From: a virus
Strand: one strand, 5' to 3'
Length of the DNA: 29,119 bases
Virus record (IMG/VR): IMGVR_UViG_3300009068_000139
Span: 1 to 29,119 of that record
A model generated the notes under the pieces. It made no database searches. It had not been told where the DNA came from and worked only from the letters and a program-made list of their open reading frames with translations. Position numbers and translations under genes: made by a program. Positions 1-6,872 of this stretch are shown in pieces (position 1 is the stretch's first letter; each line of letters starts with the position of its first letter).

Positions 1-100
1 CTACATACATACGACTGTTGGCTTTGTTCGTAATCAAATAAACAAAGCCAACACAGTCTTCAGGTAGTTCCTCAATAATTTCGTTATTATAAAGCCACAT
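1..100 (-). CDS. GIY-YIG endonuclease-like protein, 3' end outside window
   Basis: This frame opens with ATG at 100 and is still open at base 1, so only the first 33 residues are visible. Residues 17-33 read GFVYLITNKANSRMYV, followed by a codon that begins with G. This fits the first half of the GIY-YIG nuclease core (G-x-V-Y-x-I-x-N ... Y-V-G). The leader MWLYNNEIIEELPEDC is acidic. It lies 28 bases downstream of the zinc-ribbon gene and is probably in the same transcript. GIY-YIG domains cut DNA in homing, repair and restriction enzymes; which role applies here cannot be told from the fragment. The GIY-YIG call rests on the N-terminal half-motif only. Confidence 0.6.
   Translation of the reverse strand, partial: MWLYNNEIIEELPEDCVGFVYLITNKANSRMYV
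16..53. repeat. 13-bp perfect inverted repeat inside the GIY-YIG-like gene
   Basis: Bases 16-28 and 41-53 are exact reverse complements (core GTTGGCTTTGTT / AACAAAGCCAAC) around a 12-base spacer. The repeat lies wholly within the codons for the GIY-YIG half-motif. There is no U-run after it, so it is not a normal intrinsic terminator. It could be an RNA hairpin over this gene or a coincidence of the codons. Confidence 0.6.
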
Positions 101-110
101 TAGAATAATC

Positions 111-126
111 AGTAGTGTAAACTACT
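111..126. repeat. Short intergenic hairpin between zinc-ribbon and GIY-YIG-like genes
   Basis: AGTAGT (111-116) pairs with ACTACT (121-126) across the loop GTAA, just downstream of the zinc-ribbon stop codon. The stem is short and AT-rich and has no U-tract, so terminator function is unlikely. It may mark mRNA processing or be chance. Confidence 0.35.
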
Positions 127-128
127 AT

Positions 129-275
129 TTATTCTTCCTCTTCGTAATCGTCTTCTTCGTAAATATCAGCGGAACATACAGGGCAATAAACTATATCTTC
201 CAATCGTTCTTCTGACTTGAGGATAATTTTACCCCTTGCCTGACATTCAGTACACTCAAAAATTTTAGTTGTCAT
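129..275 (-). CDS. Small zinc-ribbon protein (48 aa) following nrdB
   Basis: This 48-residue frame was found by direct reading. It starts at ATG 275 and overlaps the nrdB stop in an ATGA arrangement, so it is probably translated by coupling to nrdB. It has two Cys-x2-Cys knuckles, CTEC (residues 8-11) and CPVC (31-34), about 20 residues apart, the pattern of a structural zinc ribbon. The last 10 residues are almost all acidic (EEDDYEEEE). No catalytic motif is visible. Zinc ribbons of this size usually bind nucleic acid or protein. The acidic tail argues against simple DNA binding, so a partner in the reductase region or a regulator is possible. The function is unknown. Confidence 0.75.
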   Translation of the reverse strand: MTTKIFECTECQARGKIILKSEERLEDIVYCPVCSADIYEEDDYEEEE

Positions 276-1264
276 GCAGCTTTCCCCCATACATCACCCC
301 ATGTACCAGACAATGCACCTTTAGCGTAATCAGTTACACGATTCTCAAAGAAGTTACCGTGTACTGGTGCATTGATCATTTCTTCAACCCATGGTAGTGG
401 ATTCTTCTTAACTTTAAAGATACCTTTCATACCAAGAGAGATCAGACGACGATCTGCAATATAGCGAATGTATTGCTTAACATCAGCTGCAGACAGTTCA
501 CGCATGTCGCCATCTTTATAGCAGAGATCAATAAACTTATCTTCTAACTCTACCATTTTCTCAGCGATAGTGTAGATTTTACCTTTGAGTTCATCATTCC
601 AAATCTCAGGATTCTCTTTGATATACTCACGGAATAACTTAATCATTGACTCAGCATGGATTGTTTCATCGGCAATAGACCAAGTAACAATTTGACCCAT
701 ACCCTTCATCATGCCGTGACGTGGAAAATTAAGCAACATGATAAAAGAACTAAACAACTGCATGCCTTCAGTAAAGGCACTGAAAACAGCAATATGCTCA
801 GCAGTACTAGCGACAGTACCATTGCGACTAGAAAGGTCAAGTACATAGTCATGCTTATCCTTCATCTCCTGATACTCTAGGAATTGATTGTAAGTTGATT
901 CAGGCAACCCAAGTGTTTCAATCAGATGCGAGTATGCAGCGATGTGTAATGCTTCTCTTGCTGCAAAACCCATCAACATCATTCTCACTTCAGGTTGTGG
1001 GAAATAAGGAAGATAGTTGTTAACATAACCACCAGCCACATCAATGTCACCTTGTGTGAAGAAACGGAAGATGTTCGTAAGGAATGTCTTCTCTTGTGGT
1101 GTTAGTTTCTTCTTCCAATCTTTAACATCTTCTGCCATTGGCACTTCTGAATGAAGCCAATGTGCCTGCTCATGTTTCAACCAAGCATCATATGCCCATG
1201 GATAGTTGAAAGGTTTAAAGTGGTTTCTTGTATCGGTTAATCTTGTTTTTGTTTTTGTAATCAT
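272..1264 (-). CDS. nrdB: Ribonucleoside-diphosphate reductase class I beta subunit
   Basis: This 330-residue R2 subunit houses the diiron-tyrosyl radical cofactor that NrdA needs to reduce ribonucleotides to deoxyribonucleotides. The metal ligands can be placed by comparison with E. coli R2: D73, E104, H107 (AREALH), E166 (FTEGMQ), E200 and H203 (ADETIH). The radical tyrosine is Y111, four residues after H107 as in the E. coli enzyme. Length is normal for a phage R2. The start ATG at 1264 is preceded by a GAGGGAT ribosome-binding site. It lies one base after nrdA, and the two proteins form the holoenzyme that supplies dNTPs in the infected cell. No intein or intron interrupts it. Confidence 0.96.
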   Translation of the reverse strand: MITKTKTRLTDTRNHFKPFNYPWAYDAWLKHEQAHWLHSEVPMAEDVKDWKKKLTPQEKTFLTNIFRFFTQGDIDVAGGYVNNYLPYFPQPEVRMMLMGFAAREALHIAAYSHLIETLGLPESTYNQFLEYQEMKDKHDYVLDLSSRNGTVASTAEHIAVFSAFTEGMQLFSSFIMLLNFPRHGMMKGMGQIVTWSIADETIHAESMIKLFREYIKENPEIWNDELKGKIYTIAEKMVELEDKFIDLCYKDGDMRELSAADVKQYIRYIADRRLISLGMKGIFKVKKNPLPWVEEMINAPVHGNFFENRVTDYAKGALSGTWGDVWGKAA

Positions 1265-1265
1265 T

Positions 1266-3059
1266 TTATCCCTCGCAAGCCAAACATTCGTTACCTTCGG
1301 CTAGATCGTGTAAGTTAATTTCTTTAATAATTTCTCGTTCAATACGCTTTGACACTTTATCTGCTTTGGCGATCTTATCACTACGGCAGTAGTACATAGT
1401 CTTCAATCCAGACTTCCATGCTTGGAAGTGAACAGCGTGAATATACTTAATGTGACTATCTGGTCTAAAGAATACATTCAACGACTGCGCTTGGTCAATC
1501 CATGGTTGGCGGTCTGCTGCATGTTGTACCACCCAACGCTGGTCAATTTCCATAGAAGTCTTGAAGACGTCTTTCTCCCATTCTCCCAACCAATCCAGAT
1601 GCTGAACGCTTCCGTCATTCGCAATAATCGAACTCCATATTTCTTGGGCATCAGCCTTAGGGTTTGAAATAACATAATCAGTGACGACCTTATCAAGATA
1701 TCGATTCTTATTTAAGTGAGAACCCGATAGAGTGTCTTGGCGATAAGCATTGGCACGATAAGGTTCAATAGAAGGACTAGTGTTGCCCATAAGAATGGAA
1801 GAAGAAGCATTGGGAGCAATAGCCATAAGATGACTAAAGCGATTCCCAGTACCCACTGCATCAGGTGCTTCACCACGTTCCAATCCCAGTTCTTTATTAG
1901 CGACATCTAATTTCTCTCTTATAGTTTTAAAGATGTTTTTGTTTCTGCCAACTGCCAATGATGATTCCCATGGAAGATTATTCTTTTGTAGATATGCATG
2001 CCAACCTAGCGCACCAATACCAATACTTCTCTCACGAGATGCTGAGTACTTTGCACGCTTAATTGAGGAAGGAGCATGATCAATAAAATACTGCAGAACA
2101 TTGTCAAGCATTTCAGCAACATCACGTAGGAACTGCGGTTCGTCTTTCCAATCATCATAATACTCCAAGTTCAAAGATGACAAACAACATACTGCTGTGC
2201 GTTTCTCATTTGTTGGTAGAATAATTTCTGAACATAAGTTTGATTGATTAATCTTCAAACCTAGATCTTTCAAGTGTTGTGGCATTTTACGATTTGATTC
2301 GTCAATAAAATGCAGGTATGGTTCACCTGTCATCATACGCATCTCAAGGATTCGTTGCCATAATTCTTTTGCGGATACAGTTTCACGAACTTCATTAGAA
2401 GCAGGATCCACTAATTTCCAAGAGTCATCAAACTCTGGATCAATCATACACTGCTCAATGAGTTCCATAAACGCATCTGGAATGTTAATCCCATGATGCA
2501 TGTTTAGAGTACGCATGTTTTGATCGCCTGTTGGCTTACGCATCTCTAAAAAGTTGATGATGTCTGGGTGATCAATAGACAGATAAGCAGCATAACTGCC
2601 ACGACGGGTGCGACCCTGACGGTATGCCAAACTAGATGCGTCATACATTTTGAGGTGAGGCATAACGCCAGTACTTTTATCATCAGCCGAACGAATACCA
2701 AAGCCAATCCCAACACCACCACCCAACATACTAAGCCAATTTGTTTCAGATAGATTATCAACTAAACCCTCCGCTGTATCTTCAATATAATTAAGGAAAC
2801 ATGATATAGGAAGACCACGCTTACTACGACCAAAAGATAAAATGGGAGTAGAATAAGAGAGCCAATGCTTACTGCTGTATTCATATAACCTTTGCGCATG
2901 TTCTGGATTACTCCCAAATTTATCTGAAACAAAAGCGAATCTCTCTTGAGGACTTACCTCGTCATCCTTCATGTAACTTTCTTTTAATCTAATTCTACCT
3001 AATTCGTCAAACAAACTATCTCGGTTGTAGTCAACCTTTACGCCATGCACCATTTCCAT
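1266..3059 (-). CDS. nrdA: Ribonucleoside-diphosphate reductase class I alpha subunit (short form)
   Basis: This is the catalytic large subunit. The active-site block NQSNLCSEI (271-279) carries N274, the thiyl-radical cysteine C276 and E278. The redox cysteines are C87 (PISCFLN) and C292 (AVCCLSSL). The C-terminal pair C592-x2-C595 (CLACEG) is the shuttle dithiol re-reduced by thioredoxin or glutaredoxin. The protein has 597 residues against about 760 in E. coli and lacks the N-terminal ATP-cone. It should therefore escape dATP inhibition through that domain. Loss of the cone is common in aquatic phage NrdA. It sits between thyX and nrdB in a nucleotide-metabolism run, with a GGGG-type ribosome-binding site before ATG 3059. 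Confidence 0.96.
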   Translation of the reverse strand: MEMVHGVKVDYNRDSLFDELGRIRLKESYMKDDEVSPQERFAFVSDKFGSNPEHAQRLYEYSSKHWLSYSTPILSFGRSKRGLPISCFLNYIEDTAEGLVDNLSETNWLSMLGGGVGIGFGIRSADDKSTGVMPHLKMYDASSLAYRQGRTRRGSYAAYLSIDHPDIINFLEMRKPTGDQNMRTLNMHHGINIPDAFMELIEQCMIDPEFDDSWKLVDPASNEVRETVSAKELWQRILEMRMMTGEPYLHFIDESNRKMPQHLKDLGLKINQSNLCSEIILPTNEKRTAVCCLSSLNLEYYDDWKDEPQFLRDVAEMLDNVLQYFIDHAPSSIKRAKYSASRERSIGIGALGWHAYLQKNNLPWESSLAVGRNKNIFKTIREKLDVANKELGLERGEAPDAVGTGNRFSHLMAIAPNASSSILMGNTSPSIEPYRANAYRQDTLSGSHLNKNRYLDKVVTDYVISNPKADAQEIWSSIIANDGSVQHLDWLGEWEKDVFKTSMEIDQRWVVQHAADRQPWIDQAQSLNVFFRPDSHIKYIHAVHFQAWKSGLKTMYYCRSDKIAKADKVSKRIEREIIKEINLHDLAEGNECLACEG

Positions 3060-3075
3060 ACTTGCCCCAATATTA

Positions 3076-3756
3076 TTATAGTTTTACTAATTCATTTGCT
3101 AGAGGAAATACCTCAGCAATAACCTTTGCGCATTGTCGTGCGACTTCTTGATGTTCCTTTTGTGTACCATTTGCAGATCGGAGTTCGATAAAGTGAATCC
3201 AGCTACGCAATGTACCATTCATGTATAAACGAGAAACAGTTAGTCCTTCTGGGAGTACTGCTCTTGCTTGCTCTTTTGCGATACCATTGTCTATCGCCCA
3301 AGCATACGCTTCTTCAGCTTCTCTAATCACTCGTCTTTGTCTTTCTTCCCACCATGTTGCCAATGCTAGATTTGTATTCTCAACACTATTTTGACGATTC
3401 TTCGTATCTTGAAGTCGGGCTTCTCTAAGAACGAAAGATAAGTCTTTGGTTGGATCAGCATATCGCTGGCTAAATTCTTGGAATGAAAAAGAACGATGAC
3501 GCAAGATTTGTCTTGCTATGTCACGAGTAGTTTCAATTTCTAAACAAGCACTGACCATTTCTAATGGTGACCAATGCTGATGCTTAATTAAATACTTAAT
3601 TAACTTCTCTGATGTATCTGTGTTGATTTGGTTGCTGGGATTACTAACACGAGCACAAAAGGCAACTAACTCTTGCACATCTACTAAACCTTCTTGAAAC
3701 ATTTCCTCTGAAGGTTTACTATAACTCACCATTCTAACATTCATATTTTCTTCCAT
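3076..3756 (-). CDS. thyX: Flavin-dependent thymidylate synthase ThyX
   Basis: ThyX makes dTMP from dUMP using FAD, NADPH and methylenetetrahydrofolate. The signature RHR-x2-S-x4-S-x-R-Y is complete at residues 86-99 (RHRSFSFQEFSQRY). The length, 226 residues, is usual. It overlaps the end of the primase gene by 16 bases and is followed by nrdA, forming a dTTP supply unit. ATG 3756 is used, but residues M5 or M9 could also serve as start. Its presence means that thymine, not 5-hydroxymethyluracil, is the base this phage makes at the nucleotide level in the visible region. That matters for the TET/JBP module at 18455-23106. Confidence 0.96.
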   Translation of the reverse strand: MEENMNVRMVSYSKPSEEMFQEGLVDVQELVAFCARVSNPSNQINTDTSEKLIKYLIKHQHWSPLEMVSACLEIETTRDIARQILRHRSFSFQEFSQRYADPTKDLSFVLREARLQDTKNRQNSVENTNLALATWWEERQRRVIREAEEAYAWAIDNGIAKEQARAVLPEGLTVSRLYMNGTLRSWIHFIELRSANGTQKEHQEVARQCAKVIAEVFPLANELVKL

Positions 3757-4772
3757 GTACTAAATTTCAATTTTGCTTCCATACCAAAGTAGGTGTTTGT
3801 ATTTATGACTTTGGTGATTTCATCGGCAGTCATTTCGCCATGTAAAATCATTTCATTCACATCTTTCTGTTCTATGTGTTCTGGAAACATACAAACAGAA
3901 TAACCTAGATTGATATACTTGTCTAACTGTTTGACAATGTCTTTATTTCTTGGCTCATTGTCCATCACAATAGTTGCATTAGTAAGAATACTCCTAATAG
4001 TAGGGGTATCAAAACTTGCTCCTGAAACAGCCACTGCATTCGGTAAAAACAACGAGTCAATTGGTCCTTCAACAACGAGAATTCTTTTAGCATAATCAAT
4101 CCTTTCGAGCCCATAAATCTTTTCCTGAGTCTCATCCACCTTGATGGTATAATACTTAGGCTCTTCATTTCCGTAAGCTCTAGCCTGATAAGCAAAACAC
4201 TTACCAGCATTAGTAAAGAATGGTATTATCATTCTTGGATGCTCATCTTGTATTGGCTCTTGGAATTTAGCAGTCACTGAGTTAGTGTATGATTTAAACT
4301 TTGGAGCAAAGTACAAGAGACTCCACTTGTCTTTGGGAATCTTTCTCTTAACTACATACTGAACAGCAGGATGTGTCAGGGGTAGTTTATCTAGTCTTGA
4401 AAGAGATGAAAGAATATCATCTTCCAGTAAATCTTCTGGTTCAGTCTCAAGAACTACTTGTGTTTCACCAATGTCTTTATGATCATTATATCTTGTTGCG
4501 CCAGACTTATATCGTTCAAGCACGTACTCATCATAGAGTTTTGTATCAACATACTTAATTAGATTGCCGATGTTTGTACCATAACCACAGTTGTGACATT
4601 TTACAAATAGATCTGCCTTTGCACGATAGATGTAACCTCGTGCTTTTAATTTATTAGATGTGCTATCCCCACAAACTGGACATGAATAGTTCCAGAGATA
4701 ATCTTTCTTTTGTTTGAAATTTCGCAAGCGACTACCCAGTATTTGGGCATACTTTGCATCAATGTATAACAT
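3741..4772 (-). CDS. 61: DNA primase, T4 gp61-like
   Basis: The primase makes RNA primers for the lagging strand and works with the gp41-like helicase encoded at 23116-24510. At 343 residues it is almost exactly the length of T4 gp61. An N-terminal zinc ribbon is formed by C31, C34, C59 and C62 (CPVC ... CHNC). A TOPRIM domain follows, with the glutamate motif VVEGPID (233-239) and the acidic patch MDNE (270-273). It is separated from the helicase gene by about 18 kb, so the primosome genes are not adjacent here. A sigma70-like promoter with a consensus -10 lies just upstream, suggesting a separate transcript start for the primase-thyX-nrdA-nrdB group. Confidence 0.93.
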   Translation of the reverse strand: MLYIDAKYAQILGSRLRNFKQKKDYLWNYSCPVCGDSTSNKLKARGYIYRAKADLFVKCHNCGYGTNIGNLIKYVDTKLYDEYVLERYKSGATRYNDHKDIGETQVVLETEPEDLLEDDILSSLSRLDKLPLTHPAVQYVVKRKIPKDKWSLLYFAPKFKSYTNSVTAKFQEPIQDEHPRMIIPFFTNAGKCFAYQARAYGNEEPKYYTIKVDETQEKIYGLERIDYAKRILVVEGPIDSLFLPNAVAVSGASFDTPTIRSILTNATIVMDNEPRNKDIVKQLDKYINLGYSVCMFPEHIEQKDVNEMILHGEMTADEITKVINTNTYFGMEAKLKFSTWKKI

Positions 4773-4797
4773 TACAAATCTCCACTAGTAGAGTACA

Positions 4798-4826
4798 ATT
4801 ATACCCCACTTATCATTATAAAGCAA
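4798..4826 (-). promoter_or_regulatory. Sigma70-type promoter candidate for the primase-thyX-nrdAB group
   Basis: On the minus strand TATAAT (4803-4798) lies 17 bases after TTGCTT (4826-4821). The -10 is a perfect consensus and the -35 matches 3 of 6. It lies in the only non-coding gap around here (4773-4829), about 26 bases before the primase ATG. The TATAAT is preceded by GGG as in the stronger promoter at 15458-15486. Confidence 0.5.
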
Positions 4827-4829
4827 GTT

Positions 4830-5186
4830 TTATTTTATTAGTTTAACGATAGTTCCGATTTGTGCAACAAGAAATCCAATAACTGCAGCACCACCAATTA
4901 CATACCATTTCCACTGCTCAAGAGCAGAGACACGTTCATTCATTTTTGCTAAATCTTTCACAACATCTTTTTTGATTTCAGCATGTTGGTCTTGAGAGAT
5001 TTGAGCATTGGCTTGCATCTTATGTTCAATGCGTGTTTGCATATCGTCAATTTTATCAACGATTTCTCTGTTACTTGTGGTAACTCGAGAATGTACCTCT
5101 TTAATATCGGATTTCAATTCTTTGACATCCTCTTTTATGGTTTCTACTTGTGCTTCCAATTTAGCGAGTCTTTCTGGTGAGTCCAT
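4830..5186 (-). CDS. Coiled-coil protein with C-terminal membrane anchor (XhlA/holin-like), lysis cassette
   Basis: This 118-residue protein has a long heptad-rich charged coiled coil (about residues 5-88), a tryptophan pair region (QWKWY, about 91-95) and one hydrophobic C-terminal segment (about 95-113) with a short basic end. This architecture is that of XhlA-type haemolysin/holin accessory proteins, which sit in the inner membrane and help lysis. It starts directly after the stop of the lipoprotein gene (TAAATG), so it is probably coupled to the two spanin-like genes. No endolysin is seen in the window. It could also be a membrane-tethered structural protein; the lysis call rests on architecture and neighbours. 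Confidence 0.55.
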   Translation of the reverse strand: MDSPERLAKLEAQVETIKEDVKELKSDIKEVHSRVTTSNREIVDKIDDMQTRIEHKMQANAQISQDQHAEIKKDVVKDLAKMNERVSALEQWKWYVIGGAAVIGFLVAQIGTIVKLIK

Positions 5187-5450
5187 TTATTTTACGCTCT
5201 CAAAAATGCTTTTTTGTGTATTGTACCATTCAACCCAAGTGTCAACCTTAATTTTACATTCATGATATTGCCCGTAATTGTCCACTACGACTTTCAACAC
5301 TTCACTTAACTTTTCAGTTGGTTCTGTAGTTTTTAAGGCAGGGCATGCTTCCATAAGTTGTTTTGGAACTTCTGGAAAATTTCTTTTAACAGGTGTTGTT
5401 AGACATCCTGACAATAAAACAATAATAGGTAAAACTAAAAGGAGTTTCAT
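5187..5450 (-). CDS. Small outer-membrane lipoprotein, o-spanin (Rz1)-like
   Basis: The 87-residue product has an N-terminal signal with a lipobox, LSGC, placing the lipidated cysteine at residue 16, followed by a threonine/proline stretch. This is the layout of an Rz1-type outer-membrane spanin, which joins an inner-membrane partner to fuse the two membranes at the end of lysis. Two more cysteines (about residues 34 and 61) could form a disulfide in the periplasm. It overlaps the stop of the upstream two-helix membrane protein by ATGA (5447-5450), the tight pairing expected of i-spanin/o-spanin genes. It implies a Gram-negative host. Confidence 0.7.
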   Translation of the reverse strand: MKLLLVLPIIVLLSGCLTTPVKRNFPEVPKQLMEACPALKTTEPTEKLSEVLKVVVDNYGQYHECKIKVDTWVEWYNTQKSIFESVK

Positions 5451-5899
5451 TTCTTACCTATTGCAGCTTGATTTAAAATATCAACTGTATCGGAAGTTAT
5501 CTTACATTGTGAATCAATTTTAACTTCAACTGTTTTAATTTTTTCTTGTATGACTACTTGTGTTTCTTTAACAACTTTTACTCTATCCTGATAGACAGTG
5601 ACGATCTTTTCATTCACTTCTTTAGACTTTTGTTCAGCAATAGCAATCTTGGCTTCTAGTTCAGCAACCCTTTCTCTCCATGCCATCTCAACAGAGTATC
5701 CACCTTTTAAGTAAACACCTGCCACTAAAAGCACAATACTTACCACTTGTATTAATAAGTGATAAGGTGCAATAACTGGAAGCCAGCGAACTACATAACC
5801 AAAGAAAAAGGATACAGCGAATCCGATGATACCAGCAATAAGAATAGTATTAATTATCCATGCTAAGAATGTATCAGAGAAAAACGCTAACATCCACAT
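5447..5899 (-). CDS. Membrane protein with periplasmic coiled coil, i-spanin (Rz)-like
   Basis: This 150-residue protein has two hydrophobic segments (about residues 12-35 and 45-65) and then a long charged helix (about 70-132) with coiled-coil periodicity. Classical Rz has one N-terminal membrane helix followed by coiled coil; this protein carries an extra helix. The ATGA overlap with a lipoprotein gene supports an inner-membrane spanin role. One cysteine lies near the C-terminus (about residue 132). The order i-spanin, o-spanin, XhlA-like is compact and separated from the virion genes by a terminator and two conserved genes. Family identity is inferred from architecture rather than from a sequence motif. 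Confidence 0.6.
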   Translation of the reverse strand: MWMLAFFSDTFLAWIINTILIAGIIGFAVSFFFGYVVRWLPVIAPYHLLIQVVSIVLLVAGVYLKGGYSVEMAWRERVAELEAKIAIAEQKSKEVNEKIVTVYQDRVKVVKETQVVIQEKIKTVEVKIDSQCKITSDTVDILNQAAIGKK

Positions 5900-5901
5900 T
5901 A

Positions 5902-6438
5902 TTAAACTCCCACTGGTTTCGGACGACGAATCATTCCTGCAATTGTAGATGCCTGTCCTGCTTTGTACTTCTTAATTTCCTTTGGACCAATCTTTGGTTC
6001 ATTAGTGGAAACAGCTGCACCAGTGACATTAGCGATACCGTCTTCTTCAAGAAACTTCTTAACAATAATCTCTTCCTCAACGAGCGACACTCGATTATCC
6101 AACATCTTCATGATGTTGTCAAACTTTTCTTGTAGCATTGCAGTAGAACGATTGCCTGACTCATAATGTTCTTTAACTAACCAGAGTGCAGCAACCAATG
6201 ATTTCATTTTGCTCTCGCCACCTGGAAGTCTATTGATAATCTTCTTCACATTGAAGACTAAACGATTTAAGTAAGTGTATGCATCTCTTTCTTGAGATGT
6301 CTGCAAAGTATTTGCCTTACGGATATTCTTACCCTTAGCATCAATGATACCTAGTTTGAATGCTTCTGTGTCCTCAAAGTTAGTTACTAACATTTTGAGA
6401 ATTCGATATGCAATTAAATTGTCTACTATGCGACTCAT
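5902..6438 (-). CDS. Conserved T4-like phage protein of unknown function
   Basis: The 178-residue product is helical and basic, with no signal peptide or membrane segment. The first 90 residues (MSRIVDNLIAYRILKMLVT ..., then a YLNRLVFNVKKIINRLPGG segment) resemble a protein family seen near structural genes in aquatic T4-like phages, as far as I recognise it. The C-terminal 40 residues are proline/lysine-rich and probably disordered. The ATG shares its first base with the last base of the upstream stop (TAATG at 6438), so translation is coupled. It may be a virion or assembly protein, but no motif supports a specific role. Confidence 0.6.
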   Translation of the reverse strand: MSRIVDNLIAYRILKMLVTNFEDTEAFKLGIIDAKGKNIRKANTLQTSQERDAYTYLNRLVFNVKKIINRLPGGESKMKSLVAALWLVKEHYESGNRSTAMLQEKFDNIMKMLDNRVSLVEEEIIVKKFLEEDGIANVTGAAVSTNEPKIGPKEIKKYKAGQASTIAGMIRRPKPVGV

Positions 6439-6818
6439 TAAATTTTCCTAAGTGTTGATATAATTGTTTCATCCAAAACTATATCAGACAAAATAATACC
6501 GTATTCTGGTAACTCTTCTGGCATTCTATCGAGGTATACTAGAAATGTTACTAGCACATCCCAACATGATTTGTCAATCTTGTAGAACAGCATTCTTGTT
6601 GCTGAATCACCGAAGATATTATAAAGGACAATAATGTGATTGAGGATTAATCGCTCTCTCAGTTCATCATAATTCTTATACCTTGAGAGTAATTTCTTTA
6701 GATATAAGAACTTCTTTATGTCTTCTTCAAATTCCTGTAGGCTATGACACTGCGGATTATCGTAGTGGTGCATTGCGTATACAAGAAAGTTACCTTCATT
6801 TAGTTTTTCACTAACCAT
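6438..6818 (-). CDS. Conserved phage protein, DUF7207-like
   Basis: This 126-residue protein is mostly helical, with the recognisable segments NFLVYAMHHYDNPQC (about 10-24), EEDIKKFLYLKKL and ERLILNHIIVLYNIFGD (about 55-72). These match what I recall of a small family widespread in large myoviruses (DUF7207 type). No enzyme motif is visible. It is the first gene after the terminator at 6828-6857, so it either starts a new transcript or is reached by read-through. The role is unknown. Its position before the lysis cassette and after virion genes fits a late function. Confidence 0.65.
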   Translation of the reverse strand: MVSEKLNEGNFLVYAMHHYDNPQCHSLQEFEEDIKKFLYLKKLLSRYKNYDELRERLILNHIIVLYNIFGDSATRMLFYKIDKSCWDVLVTFLVYLDRMPEELPEYGIILSDIVLDETIISTLRKI

Positions 6819-6827
6819 ATTATCTTC

Positions 6828-6857
6828 AAAAAAGAGAGGGAGAACAACTCTCCCTCT
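6828..6857 (-). terminator. Rho-independent terminator after the virion gene block
   Basis: Read on the minus strand, AGAGGGAGA (6857-6849), loop GTTGT, TCTCCCTCT (6843-6835) form a perfect 9-bp GC-containing stem, followed by C and six T (6833-6828). It is placed 16 bases after the stop of the 423-residue virion protein and before the next gene. It is the clearest intrinsic terminator in the window. Confidence 0.92.
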
Positions 6858-6872
6858 TACATCATGTATTTA

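Noticed and set aside
1266-3059. NrdA as a truncated or broken gene
   Set aside because: All catalytic and redox cysteines and the C-terminal CxxC are present; only the N-terminal ATP-cone is missing, which is a known short form.
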